Shown here: in pieces, positions 1 through 7,261 of the stretch
How the letters are laid out: the number at the start of each line of letters is the position of its first letter
Numbering within the stretch: the first letter of the stretch is position 1
Assembly (NCBI GenBank): GCA_049423145.1
Contig: JBMSQF010000043.1
Coordinates: 1 to 22,681, forward strand
Origin: RFTU01 sp049423145
GTDB lineage: Bacteria; Pseudomonadota; Gammaproteobacteria; Burkholderiales; Burkholderiaceae_C
Length of the DNA: 22,681 bases
Direction: 5' to 3'
Position numbers and translations under genes: made by a program
Notes under the pieces: generated by a model
Databases searched by the model: none
Told to the model about the DNA's origin: nothing
What the model saw: the letters and a program-made list of their open reading frames with translations, nothing else

Positions 1-491
1 TCGTCGATGCCGGCGATGGAGGTGAGGATCTCCGGCGGGATCTTCTTGTTGAGCTTGACGTATTGATCGAACTGCTGCGTGACGGCGCGGCGCAGGGCCT
101 CGATTTCGGGGGAGGCCTCGTTTTCGGCGGCCACGCTCACCACATCGGCGCTGAAATACTCGCCGCTGTCTTCAATCTTCACCGTGCGGGCGCGCTGCGA
201 CCCTTCCACCAGCACCTTGACGGTGCCGTCAGGCAGCTTGAGCATCTGCAGGATGCTGGAGATGCAGCCGATCTCGAACATGTCGTCGGCCTTGGGCTCA
301 TCCTTGCCGGCGGCGCGCTGGGCCACCAGCATGATCTGGCGGCCGGCTTCCATGGCCGCCTCCAGCGCTTTGATGGACTTGGGGCGCCCCACGAACAGCG
401 GGATCACCATGTGGGGGAACACCACCACGTCGCGCAGGGGCAACAGCGGCAGGCTCACGGGGTCTTCGATCAGGGGGGCTTGGCCGGGCAT
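1..491 (-). CDS. lon: ATP-dependent protease Lon, N-terminal part (runs off window)
   Basis: The first 163 residues of Lon, the cytosolic ATP-dependent serine protease that degrades misfolded and regulatory proteins. The visible part is the N-terminal substrate-recognition domain. It has the family signature LPLLPLRDVVVFPHMVIPL at about residues 14-32, then FVGRPKSIKALEAA, a MLKLPDGTVKVLVEG stretch, and ends in KIPPEILTSIAGID. The ATPase and Ser-Lys protease domains lie beyond base 1. The ATG at 489-491 is chosen because an AGAGAGG Shine-Dalgarno lies 5 nt upstream and the protein begins at the usual family position. It is last in the tig-clpP-clpX-lon series, 108 nt after clpX, and has its own probable heat-shock promoter in that gap. 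There is no sign of damage in the visible part. Confidence 0.96.
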   Translation of the reverse strand, partial: MPGQAPLIEDPVSLPLLPLRDVVVFPHMVIPLFVGRPKSIKALEAAMEAGRQIMLVAQRAAGKDEPKADDMFEIGCISSILQMLKLPDGTVKVLVEGSQRARTVKIEDSGEYFSADVVSVAAENEASPEIEALRRAVTQQFDQYVKLNKKIPPEILTSIAGID

Positions 492-514
492 GGGGACCTC
501 TCTTTCACAGCCTC

Positions 515-542
515 ACTTGGGGGCCGGGAGAAGGATTGCAAG
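515..542 (-). promoter_or_regulatory. Probable sigma-32 (RpoH) heat-shock promoter of lon
   Basis: On the minus strand CTTGCAA (536-542) and CCCCAAGT (515-522) are separated by 13 nt. Enterobacterial sigma-32 promoters have CTTGAAA and CCCCATNT with 11-16 nt between them, so each box matches at all but one position. Transcription would start near 507, leaving a short leader with the AGAGAGG ribosome site before the lon ATG at 491. lon is a classical heat-shock gene, which makes the match credible. Confidence 0.65.
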
Positions 543-547
543 TGGGC

Positions 548-566
548 TCATCCGGTGAACGGATGA
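548..566 (-). other. Hairpin in the clpX-lon gap
   Basis: A perfect 7-bp inverted repeat, TCATCCG / CGGATGA with a 5-nt loop, starts 33 nt after the clpX stop and lies just upstream of the lon heat-shock promoter. No T-run follows, so it is not a standard intrinsic terminator. It may be a weak pause, a 3'-end stabiliser of the clpX mRNA, or chance. Confidence 0.4.
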
Positions 567-599
567 AACCGCCTGATTGTGCACCCATCAGCGCCGTTT

Positions 600-1874
600 T
601 CAGGCGCTGGCCTTGGTCTCGCGATACACGAGCAGGGGCTTGGTGCCTTCCTCGATGTTGTGCTCGTCCACCACCACCTTGGCCACGCCGTCCAGGGTGG
701 GCAGGTCGAACATGGTGTCGATGAGGGAGTGCTCCAGGATGGAGCGCAGGCCACGGGCGCCTGTCTTGCGTGCCAGGGCCTTGCGGGCAATGGCGTTCAG
801 CGCGGAGGGGCGCATTTCCAGTTCCACCCCGTCCATCGCGAACAGGCGCTCGTACTGTTTGACCAGCGCGTTCTTGGGCTCGGTCAGGATCTGGACCATG
901 GCTTCTTCGGTCAGCTCACCCAGGGTGGCGACGACCGGCAGGCGGCCCACCAGTTCCGGGATCAGGCCGAACTTGATGAGGTCTTCGGGTTCCACATCGC
1001 GGAACAGTTCGGACACGCGCTTCTCACTCTTGGACTGCACCGATGCCGAGAAACCGATGCCCGACTTTTCGGTCCGGTTCTGGATCACCTTCTCCAGCCC
1101 GTCGAACGCGCCGCCGCAGATGAACAGGATGTTGGTGGTGTCGATCTGCAGGAAGTCTTGGTTGGGGTGCTTGCGCCCACCCTGCGGCGGCACGCTGGCC
1201 ATCGTGCCTTCGACCAGCTTCAGCAAGGCCTGCTGCACGCCCTCGCCCGAGACATCGCGGGTGATGGAGGGGTTGTCGGCCTTGCGGGAAATCTTGTCGA
1301 TCTCGTCGATGTAGACGATGCCGCGCTGCGCCCGCTCCACCTCGTAATTGCAGTTCTGCAGCAGCTTCTGGATGATGTTCTCGACGTCCTCGCCCACATA
1401 GCCGGCCTCGGTGAGGGTGGTCGCATCGGCAATCACGAAGGGAACGTTGAGCAGTCGGGCCAGCGTCTGCGCCAGCAGCGTCTTGCCCGAGCCGGTGGGG
1501 CCGATGAGCAGGATGTTGCTCTTGGAGAGCTCTACCTCGTCCTGGGCATCCTTGCCCGCGCCCATGTGCTTGAGGCGCTTGTAGTGGTTGTAGACCGCCA
1601 CGCTGAGCGTGCGCTTGGCCACATCCTGGCCAATCACGTATTGGTCGAGACTGTCCTTGATCTCCGACGGCGTGGGCAGGTCGGACTTGCCGGACTTCGC
1701 CGGGGCCGACTCGGGCGGCACCTCGTCGCGGATGATGTCGTTGCACAGCTCGATGCACTCATCGCAGATGAAGACCGAGGGGCCGGCAATCAGCTTCTTG
1801 ACCTCGTGCTGGCTCTTGCCGCAAAAGGAGCAATAAAGCACTTTCTCGCTGGAGGAGCCCTTTTTCTCTGGCAT
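600..1874 (-). CDS. clpX: ATP-dependent Clp protease, ATP-binding subunit ClpX
   Basis: The AAA+ unfoldase that selects substrates and threads them into ClpP. It has 424 residues, the normal length. The N-terminal zinc-binding domain has Cys15, Cys18, Cys37 and Cys40. Walker A is GPTGSGKT at 125-132, pore loop 1 is GYVG at 158-161, Walker B is IVYIDEID at 186-193, the RKH pore motif is at 234-236, and the IGF loop that docks onto ClpP is at 273-275. Everything needed for an active ClpP partner is present. It lies 49 nt downstream of clpP on the same strand, so the two are probably co-transcribed. The ATG at 1872-1874 gives the expected MPEKKGSSSEKVLYCSFCGK start, although no clear Shine-Dalgarno precedes it. 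Confidence 0.98.
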   Translation of the reverse strand: MPEKKGSSSEKVLYCSFCGKSQHEVKKLIAGPSVFICDECIELCNDIIRDEVPPESAPAKSGKSDLPTPSEIKDSLDQYVIGQDVAKRTLSVAVYNHYKRLKHMGAGKDAQDEVELSKSNILLIGPTGSGKTLLAQTLARLLNVPFVIADATTLTEAGYVGEDVENIIQKLLQNCNYEVERAQRGIVYIDEIDKISRKADNPSITRDVSGEGVQQALLKLVEGTMASVPPQGGRKHPNQDFLQIDTTNILFICGGAFDGLEKVIQNRTEKSGIGFSASVQSKSEKRVSELFRDVEPEDLIKFGLIPELVGRLPVVATLGELTEEAMVQILTEPKNALVKQYERLFAMDGVELEMRPSALNAIARKALARKTGARGLRSILEHSLIDTMFDLPTLDGVAKVVVDEHNIEEGTKPLLVYRETKASA

Positions 1875-1923
1875 GGGTGGACGGTTCAGCTGTGGCGGTG
1901 CAGGGAATGGCGTCGATTGTGCA

Positions 1924-2532
1924 TCAGGCGCGCTTGTCGATCACCTGGTCGACCAGACCATAGTCCTTGGCTTCGTTGGCACTCATGTAGTAGTCGCGTT
2001 CGGTGTCCGCCTGGATCTTCTCCAGCGGCTGCCCGGTGCGCTCGGCCAGGATCTTGTTGAGCTGCTCGCGTGTCTTGAGGATCTCGCGGGCATGGATTTC
2101 GATGTCCGTGGCCTGACCCTGCGTGCCGCCCAGGGGCTGGTGGATCATCACCTTGCTGTTGGGCAGCGCAAAGCGCTTGCCCTTGGCACCGGCGGAGAGC
2201 AAGAAGGCACCCATGGACGCGGCCATGCCCATGCACAGCGTGGACACATCGGGCTTGATGAAGTTCATGGTGTCGAAGATCGACATCCCCGCGCTGACGC
2301 TGCCACCCGGTGAATTGATGTACAGCGAGATGTCCTTGTCGGGGTTCTCGCTTTCCAGGAACAGCAGCTGCGCGACCACCAGATTGGCCGTCGCATCGTT
2401 GACCGGGCCCACCAGGAACACCACACGCTCGCGCAAGAGGCGGCTGTAGATGTCGTACGCCCGCTCGCCGCGGCCGGAGGTTTCAATGACGATGGGCACC
2501 ATGCCCAGGTTCTGGGGATCGATCACGCTCAT
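1924..2532 (-). CDS. clpP: ATP-dependent Clp protease, proteolytic subunit ClpP
   Basis: The serine peptidase that forms the 14-subunit barrel of ClpXP and ClpAP. It has 202 residues. The catalytic triad is readable as Ser106 (in GMAASMGAF), His131 (in MIHQPLGG) and Asp180 (in ERDYYMSA), with the same 25- and 49-residue spacings as in E. coli ClpP. The oxyanion/substrate-strand motif SPGGSVSAGMSIFDTM is at 74-89. The start ATG is at 2530-2532; only a weak AGAG precedes it. A strong GC hairpin separates it from tig, so clpP-clpX may be expressed partly independently of tig. Confidence 0.98.
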   Translation of the reverse strand: MSVIDPQNLGMVPIVIETSGRGERAYDIYSRLLRERVVFLVGPVNDATANLVVAQLLFLESENPDKDISLYINSPGGSVSAGMSIFDTMNFIKPDVSTLCMGMAASMGAFLLSAGAKGKRFALPNSKVMIHQPLGGTQGQATDIEIHAREILKTREQLNKILAERTGQPLEKIQADTERDYYMSANEAKDYGLVDQVIDKRA

Positions 2533-2587
2533 GCTCTGAAGGCCGTGGAGGGGTTCGGTTGAACAAACAGCCCCAACGATAACAGGA

Positions 2588-2609
2588 ACGGCCCGCCAGG
2601 GCGGGCCGT
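2588..2609 (-). other. Strong GC hairpin between tig and clpP
   Basis: A perfect inverted repeat with arms ACGGCCCGCC and GGCGGGCCGT, closing on 2 nt (realistically an 8-9 bp stem with a 4-6 nt loop), 33 nt past the tig stop. In the transcript it is followed by only a broken U stretch (UUCCUGUU). It could be a leaky terminator or an mRNA processing/stability element that uncouples tig from clpP. The 109-nt gap (2533-2641) shows no convincing promoter to me. Confidence 0.6.
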
Positions 2610-2641
2610 CACGATCGGGTGCCGCTCGGGTTGATGAGGGA

Positions 2642-3952
2642 TCAGGACTGGGCCATGAGTTCGTCGAAGGGCACGGCCTTTTCCGTCACCTTGGCCCGGG
2701 CCAGGACGAATTCGGCCACGTTGTTCTCGACGACGATGGCCTCCACCTCGGCCATCCGGTTGCGGTCGCTGAGGTACCAGCGCATCACCTCGGCGGGCTT
2801 TTCGTAGCTCTGGGAGATTTCCTCGATGTGGGCCTGCAGCTGCTCAGGCTTGGCCTGCAGCTGATGGGTGCGAACCAGTTCGCCCACGACCAGTCCCAGG
2901 CGCACGCGCTTCTCAGCCTGCTCGGTGAACACCTCGGCCGGGATGGGCATCTTGTCGGCGTCCTTGAAACCGCGCTCCTTGAGGTCGGCGCGGGCGCTTT
3001 CGACCATGCGGTCCACCTCGCCTTGCACCAGGGCCTTGGGAAGGTCCAGGGTGCTCACCTTGACCAGGGCATCCATGACCGACGCCTTGTTGCGGTTGAG
3101 CACACGGAACTTCACTTCGCGGGCCAGATTCTTCTTCACATCGGCACGCAGGCCGTCGACCGTGCCTTCGGCGATGCCGAGCGACTTGGCGAAGGCGTCG
3201 TCGATCTCGGGCAGGTTCTGCTGCTCGATCTTCTTCATCGTCACCAGGAAGTCGGCTTCCTTGCCGGCCACATCCTTGCCGTGGTAGTCGGCCGGGAACT
3301 GCAGGGGGAAGGTCTTGCTGTCGCCAACCTTCATGCCGCGAACGGCCTTGTCGAATTGCTCAAGCATCTGGCCTTCGCCGATGATGAAGGAGAAGGCCTC
3401 GGCCTTGCCCCCGTCGAAGGGCTCGCCGTCGATCTTGCCTTCGAAGTCGATGGTGACGCGGTCGCCTTCGGTGGCACCCTCGGCCGATGCGCGCTGGGCG
3501 AAGGTCCGGCGCTGCTTGCGCAGGATGTCCAGGGTCTTGTCGATGGCCGCTTCGGTCACATCGGCGGACACCTTATCGACTTCGGCGGTCGTGAGGTCGC
3601 CGATCTGGACTTCGGGGTAGACCTCGAAGGTGGCGTCGAAGGCCAACGAGCCCTCGGGGGCTTCGTCCTTCTGGCTGATGCGCGGCATGCCGGCCACGCG
3701 AAGCGCGGCCTCATCGGCGGCCTTGGCGAAGGCCTCACCCACCTTGTCGTTGACCACTTCGTATTGCACCGAATAGCCGTAGCGCTGCGCCACCACGCTC
3801 ATGGGTACCTTGCCGGGGCGGAATCCGTCGGCCTTGACGGTGCGGGCCAGCTTCTTCAAGCGGGTCTGCACTTCGTTGTTGATGGTGTCGGCCGGCAGCA
3901 CGAGCGTCATGCGGCGCTCCAGCTTCTCAAGGGTTTCAACGTTGACCGTCAT
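2642..3952 (-). CDS. tig: Trigger factor, ribosome-associated chaperone
   Basis: Binds the ribosome exit tunnel and shields emerging polypeptides; it also has a peptidyl-prolyl isomerase domain. It has 436 residues, the normal length. The ribosome-binding signature GFRPGKVP is at 43-50, the FKBP-like domain (around GDRVTIDFEGKIDGEPFDGG and MLEQFDKAVRGMKVG) is at roughly 155-250, and the C-terminal helical chaperone arm follows. The start is the ATG at 3950-3952, giving MTVNVETLEKLERRMT. The open frame continues upstream to an ATG at 4010-4012, but that region is the tRNA-Leu gene, so the longer start is rejected. A GAGAG ribosome site lies just upstream. The gene begins 25 nt after the tRNA 3' end, so the two probably share a transcript. 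Confidence 0.97.
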   Translation of the reverse strand: MTVNVETLEKLERRMTLVLPADTINNEVQTRLKKLARTVKADGFRPGKVPMSVVAQRYGYSVQYEVVNDKVGEAFAKAADEAALRVAGMPRISQKDEAPEGSLAFDATFEVYPEVQIGDLTTAEVDKVSADVTEAAIDKTLDILRKQRRTFAQRASAEGATEGDRVTIDFEGKIDGEPFDGGKAEAFSFIIGEGQMLEQFDKAVRGMKVGDSKTFPLQFPADYHGKDVAGKEADFLVTMKKIEQQNLPEIDDAFAKSLGIAEGTVDGLRADVKKNLAREVKFRVLNRNKASVMDALVKVSTLDLPKALVQGEVDRMVESARADLKERGFKDADKMPIPAEVFTEQAEKRVRLGLVVGELVRTHQLQAKPEQLQAHIEEISQSYEKPAEVMRWYLSDRNRMAEVEAIVVENNVAEFVLARAKVTEKAVPFDELMAQS

Positions 3953-3977
3953 GGTGGAACTCTCTGTCTGTCGTCTG

Positions 3978-4064
3978 TGGTGCGCGGGGGGGGACTCGAA
4001 CCCCCACACCATCGCTGGCGTCAGGACCTAAACCTGGTGCGTCTACCAATTTCGCCACCCGCGC
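3978..4064 (-). tRNA. tRNA-Leu(UAG)
   Basis: An 87-nt class II tRNA with the CCA encoded. The acceptor stem GCGCGGG/CCCGCGC, D arm GCG/CGC, anticodon loop TTTAGGT with anticodon TAG at 4028-4030, a long variable arm (CGCC/GGTG) typical of leucine tRNAs, and a 5-bp T stem GGGGG/CCCCC around TTCGAGT are all readable. The outermost anticodon-stem pair is a C-A mismatch. It reads leucine CUN codons. It lies immediately upstream of tig. Confidence 0.97.
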
Positions 4065-4088
4065 AGGGTGTTTTGCGGCAAACCTCAT

Positions 4089-4094
4089 AGTGTA
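4089..4094 (-). promoter_or_regulatory. Candidate -10 box for tRNA-Leu / tig transcript
   Basis: TACACT on the minus strand, 24 nt before the tRNA 5' end, would place the start of transcription about 18 nt upstream of the mature tRNA. I cannot see a good -35 at 16-18 nt, so this is a partial match only. The rest of the divergent gap (4095-4211) is very GC-rich and must also hold the hpnC promoter. Confidence 0.4.
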
Positions 4095-4211
4095 CCCGCT
4101 CGACTTGATTGGACGGGGATGCCCGCGCCCGCCCTCGGGGTGACGGCCCGGGGGCGGCCAGGGGGGCGGCAGGGCCTGGGCGGCCAGCGGCGTGGCGACA
4201 ATAGCCGGGCT

Positions 4212-5054
4212 GTGAGCGTTGAGCATTACGAAAACTTCCCCGTCGCGTCCCTGCTGTGCCCGCCCGCGCTGCGCCCGGCGGTGAAGGCGCTGTACCACTT
4301 CGCCCGCACCGCAGACGACCTGGCCGACGAGGGTGAGGCCTCGCCCGGGGTGCGCCGCAGCGACCTGCAGCGCTATCGGCAGGAACTCATCCGCGTGCAC
4401 GGCGGTCTGCCGCCGGCCGAGGACCGCTGGCGCGGTGTCTTCACGGCGCTGGCCACCGCGATCGACCGCCACGGCCTGCCCGCCCAGCCCCTGCTGGACC
4501 TCCTGGACGCCTTCGAGCAGGATGCCGGCAACCCGGTCTATCCCGATCGGGCCGCGCTGCTCGACTACTGCCGGCGCTCGGCCAATCCCGTGGGCCGGCT
4601 GCTGCTGCACCTCTACGGCGTTGACGATGCCCGTTCGCTGGCGCAGTCCGATGCCATCTGCACCGCGCTCCAGCTCATCAATTTCTGGCAGGACTTCAGC
4701 CGCGACCACCCCAAGGGCCGCTGCTACATCCCGCTGGAAGACGCCCGGCGCCACGGCCTGGATGAACAGCGGCTGTGCAGCCTGACCGACACACCGGCCA
4801 CCCAGGCCCTGACCGCCGAACTGGTGGCCTGGGCGCGCGGGCTGATGATCCAAGGGCAGCCGCTGGCGCTGCGGCTTGATGGCCGCATCGGCTGGGAGCT
4901 GCGCCTGGTGGTGCAGGGTGGGCTGCGGATTCTGGAGAAAATCGAGGCTATGCAGTTCCGCACCCTCGCCGCACGCCCGCGCCTTCACGCCTGGGATGTG
5001 CCCGTGCTTCTGGGGCGTGCGGCCCTCATGCGCGCGGCAGGGGACGCGCCATGA
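4212..5054 (+). CDS. hpnC: Hydroxysqualene synthase HpnC
   Basis: A member of the squalene/phytoene synthase fold. In the HpnCDE route HpnC converts presqualene diphosphate, made by HpnD, into hydroxysqualene. It has 280 residues from a GTG start. The open frame extends upstream to 4068, but the conserved HpnC start (MSVEHYENFPVASLLCPPALR) begins at the GTG at 4212, so I use that. The first Asp-rich motif is DDLADE at 35-40 in FARTADDLADEGEA. The second region is NFWQDFSRDHPKGRCYIP from 157. SANPVGRL at about 123-130 is also family-typical. No ribosome site is visible, and an ACAAT -10-like box lies just ahead of the start. Its last bases (ATGA) overlap the hpnD start, indicating translational coupling. 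Confidence 0.93.
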   Translation: MSVEHYENFPVASLLCPPALRPAVKALYHFARTADDLADEGEASPGVRRSDLQRYRQELIRVHGGLPPAEDRWRGVFTALATAIDRHGLPAQPLLDLLDAFEQDAGNPVYPDRAALLDYCRRSANPVGRLLLHLYGVDDARSLAQSDAICTALQLINFWQDFSRDHPKGRCYIPLEDARRHGLDEQRLCSLTDTPATQALTAELVAWARGLMIQGQPLALRLDGRIGWELRLVVQGGLRILEKIEAMQFRTLAARPRLHAWDVPVLLGRAALMRAAGDAP

Positions 5055-5899
5055 CCCCCGAGCAGTATGTGCAGGAGAAGACGGCGGCCAGCGGCTCGTC
5101 CTTCACCACCGCCTTCAAGTTTCTGAGTCCGCCGCGCCGCGCCGCCATCACCGCCTTCTACGCCTTCTGCCGTGAAGTGGACGATGTGGTGGACGAGGTG
5201 CGCGACCCCGGTGTGGCCGCCACCAAGCTGGCCTGGTGGCGCACCGAGGTGGGCCGCGCCTTCTCCGGCCAGCCGCAGCATCCGGTGATGCAGGCGCTGA
5301 TGCCGCACACCGCCCCCTTCGGCATCGAAGCAGGCCACCTGCTGGGCGTCATCGAGGGCTGCGAGATGGACCTGCAGCAAAACCGCTACCTCGACTACCC
5401 CGGTTTGCAGCGCTACTGCCACCTGGTGGCCGGCTTGGTGGGCGAAGTGGCCGCGCGCATCTTCGGGCAAACGCAGCCGCAGACCACGGCCTACGCCCAT
5501 GTGCTGGGCCAGGCCATGCAACTGACCAACATCATTCGCGATGTCGGCGAGGATGCGCGCCGGGGCCGCATCTACCTGCCGGTGGCCGACCTGCAGCGCT
5601 TTGACGTCAAGGCCCATGAACTGCTGCAGCGCGATGCGCCGTGGGGCTACAGCGAACGCTTCACCGCCCTGATGCGCTTTCAGGCCGAAAGGGCACACGC
5701 GCTGTACGACCAGGCGCTGGCGCAACTGCCCGCGCAGGACCGTCGGGCCCAGCGGCCGGGGCTCATGATGGCCGCGATCTACCGAACCCTGCTGCGCGAG
5801 ATCGAGGCCAGTCAATTCCAGGTGCTGCATCAGCGCATCGCCCTGACGCCGCTGCGCAAGGTGTGGATCGCGATGACCACGAACTGGCGCTACCGTTGA
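5051..5899 (+). CDS. hpnD: Presqualene diphosphate synthase HpnD
   Basis: Condenses two farnesyl diphosphates head-to-head to presqualene diphosphate, the first committed step to squalene. It has 282 residues. Both magnesium-binding Asp-rich motifs of the squalene/phytoene synthase family are intact: DDVVDE at 44-49 in YAFCREVDDVVDEV, and DVGED at 164-168 in TNIIRDVGEDARRGRIYLP. It starts at an ATG whose last two bases begin the TGA stop of hpnC, and its own stop overlaps a possible TTG start of hpnE. Such tight packing suggests the three enzymes are made together. It could be mistaken for a phytoene synthase, but the order C-D-E and an adjacent HpnE-type amine oxidase point to squalene. Confidence 0.94.
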   Translation: MTPEQYVQEKTAASGSSFTTAFKFLSPPRRAAITAFYAFCREVDDVVDEVRDPGVAATKLAWWRTEVGRAFSGQPQHPVMQALMPHTAPFGIEAGHLLGVIEGCEMDLQQNRYLDYPGLQRYCHLVAGLVGEVAARIFGQTQPQTTAYAHVLGQAMQLTNIIRDVGEDARRGRIYLPVADLQRFDVKAHELLQRDAPWGYSERFTALMRFQAERAHALYDQALAQLPAQDRRAQRPGLMMAAIYRTLLREIEASQFQVLHQRIALTPLRKVWIAMTTNWRYR

Positions 5900-5904
5900 G
5901 CGCC

Positions 5905-7227
5905 GTGGGCAGCCGCAAGACGGTCGGCGTTGTGGGAGCCGGATGGGCCGGCCTGGCTGCAGCGCTGACCCTGCACGACGCCGGGCACCGCGTGGTGCTG
6001 TGGGAGATGGCCCCCCTGCCGGGCGGCCGCGGGCGCAGTGGCATCCGGCAAGACACGGGCGGCACCGGAGCGCCGCAGTCGATTGAACTCGACTGCGGGC
6101 AGCACATTCTCATCGGCGCCTACACCGCCTCGCTGCGCCTGATGCAGGGCTTGGGCGTGGACCTGAAGGCCTCGCTCTGGCGCGGCCCCTTGCAGCTGAT
6201 GGATGCCCAGGGTCAGGGGCTTCGCTTGCCCACCGGACATCCCCTCTGGGCCTTCCTGCGCGGCCTGTGGGCGCACCGCCGATGGTCCTGGAGCGAGCGC
6301 GGGACCTTGCTGCTGCGGCTTGCTGCGTGGCATCGCCGCGGCTTCCGCTGTGAGCCCGGCCTGACCGTGGCCGCCTTGTGCGAGGGCTTGGCCCCGCGCG
6401 TGATGGACGAACTCATCGACCCGCTTTGCGTGGCGGCACTCAACACCCCTTCGGCCGTGGCCGACGGCGGCGTGTTCCTGCGCGTCTTGGGTGACGGCCT
6501 GTTTGCCGGCCCCGGGGGCTCGGACCTGCTCATCCCGCGGGTGCCGCTGCATGAACTGTTGCCGGGCCCGGCCCTGCAGACCCTGCGCGCGGGGGGGCAT
6601 GCCGTCCACCTGTCGCAGCGGGTGGCCCGCATCGAGCCTTGGGGGCCCGACCGGCGGGGCGCCTGGCAGGTGCAGGGCAAGGACGCCGTGGCGGTCGACC
6701 ACCTCATCCTGGCCACCAGCGCGCCGGAAGCCGCACGCCTGGTGCAGCCCTGGGACCCGGCCTGGTCCGCCACGGCCGCGTGCCTGCCATTCGCCCCCAT
6801 CGTCACCACCTGGGTGCAGGCACCGGGTGCCCGGCTCCCGGGCCCGATGGTGCGGCTCGACGGAGGCCCGGCCCAATTCGCGTTCGACTTGCAGGCCCTG
6901 GGGGTGGCCTGGCCGGGCGTGCTGGCCCTGGTGAGCAGCGACGCAGGATCTTGGCTGTCCGAGGGGCTGCCGGCACTCGAAGGCGCGGCCCTGCAGCAGG
7001 TGCAACGCTTGCCGGGCGTGACGGCGGCCCACGTGGTCCGCAGCGTGGCCGAGCGGCGCGCAACCTTCCGTTGCAGCGCCGGCCTGCTGCGCCCCGCGGC
7101 ATGGGCAGCCCCGGCCGTGGGCGGCCTGGCGGTGGCCGGTGACTATGTCGAGGGCCCCTACCCGTCCACCCTGGAGGGTGCGGTGCGCGCCGGTGTTGCT
7201 GCAGCGCACCATCTCATGAATTCGTGA
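5905..7227 (+). CDS. hpnE: Hydroxysqualene dehydroxylase HpnE
   Basis: An FAD-dependent amine-oxidase-fold enzyme that reduces hydroxysqualene to squalene, completing the HpnCDE pathway. It has 440 residues from the GTG at 5905. The FAD dinucleotide-binding motif GAGWAGLAAAL is at 11-21 with the acidic end of the second strand at Glu34, followed by the PGGRGRS motif at 39-45. The C-terminal FAD-closing motif AGDYVEGPYPSTLEGAVRAG lies near 411-430. The open frame extends back to 5641 inside hpnD, which is not credible. A TTG at 5896 overlapping the hpnD stop (TTGA) is an equally plausible start and would add three residues. Related desaturases of carotenoid synthesis share the fold. Confidence 0.92.
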   Translation: MGSRKTVGVVGAGWAGLAAALTLHDAGHRVVLWEMAPLPGGRGRSGIRQDTGGTGAPQSIELDCGQHILIGAYTASLRLMQGLGVDLKASLWRGPLQLMDAQGQGLRLPTGHPLWAFLRGLWAHRRWSWSERGTLLLRLAAWHRRGFRCEPGLTVAALCEGLAPRVMDELIDPLCVAALNTPSAVADGGVFLRVLGDGLFAGPGGSDLLIPRVPLHELLPGPALQTLRAGGHAVHLSQRVARIEPWGPDRRGAWQVQGKDAVAVDHLILATSAPEAARLVQPWDPAWSATAACLPFAPIVTTWVQAPGARLPGPMVRLDGGPAQFAFDLQALGVAWPGVLALVSSDAGSWLSEGLPALEGAALQQVQRLPGVTAAHVVRSVAERRATFRCSAGLLRPAAWAAPAVGGLAVAGDYVEGPYPSTLEGAVRAGVAAAHHLMNS

Positions 7228-7249
7228 TGCAGCAGACGCTTTCGGGATG

Positions 7250-7255
7250 CAAAAT
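7250..7255 (+). promoter_or_regulatory. Candidate -10 box placed for a leaderless IclR-regulator mRNA
   Basis: CAAAAT followed by exactly 6 nt and then the ATG at 7262. A start of transcription at the usual distance would fall on the A of that ATG. No Shine-Dalgarno is visible ahead of the gene, and I see no good -35. Confidence 0.35.
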
Positions 7256-7261
7256 GCCCGC

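Noticed and set aside
579..2060. Long plus-strand open frame of about 490 codons opposite clpX and clpP
   Set aside because: It is the antisense shadow of two certain genes in high-GC DNA; its composition (His, Leu, Gly, Val, Gln) is that of reverse-read codons and it resembles no family.
3953..4012. Longer trigger-factor start adding 20 residues
   Set aside because: The added part is the 3' half of tRNA-Leu; the ATG at 3952 gives the conserved N-terminus and has a ribosome site.
2828..4090. 420-codon plus-strand open frame opposite tig and the tRNA
   Set aside because: Shadow of tig; it also runs through the tRNA-Leu gene, which no real coding region would do here.
4141..4200. Direct repeat GGGCGGCCAG twice in the hpnC upstream region
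   Set aside because: Short, within very GC-rich sequence where such repeats are expected; no regulatory pattern attached.
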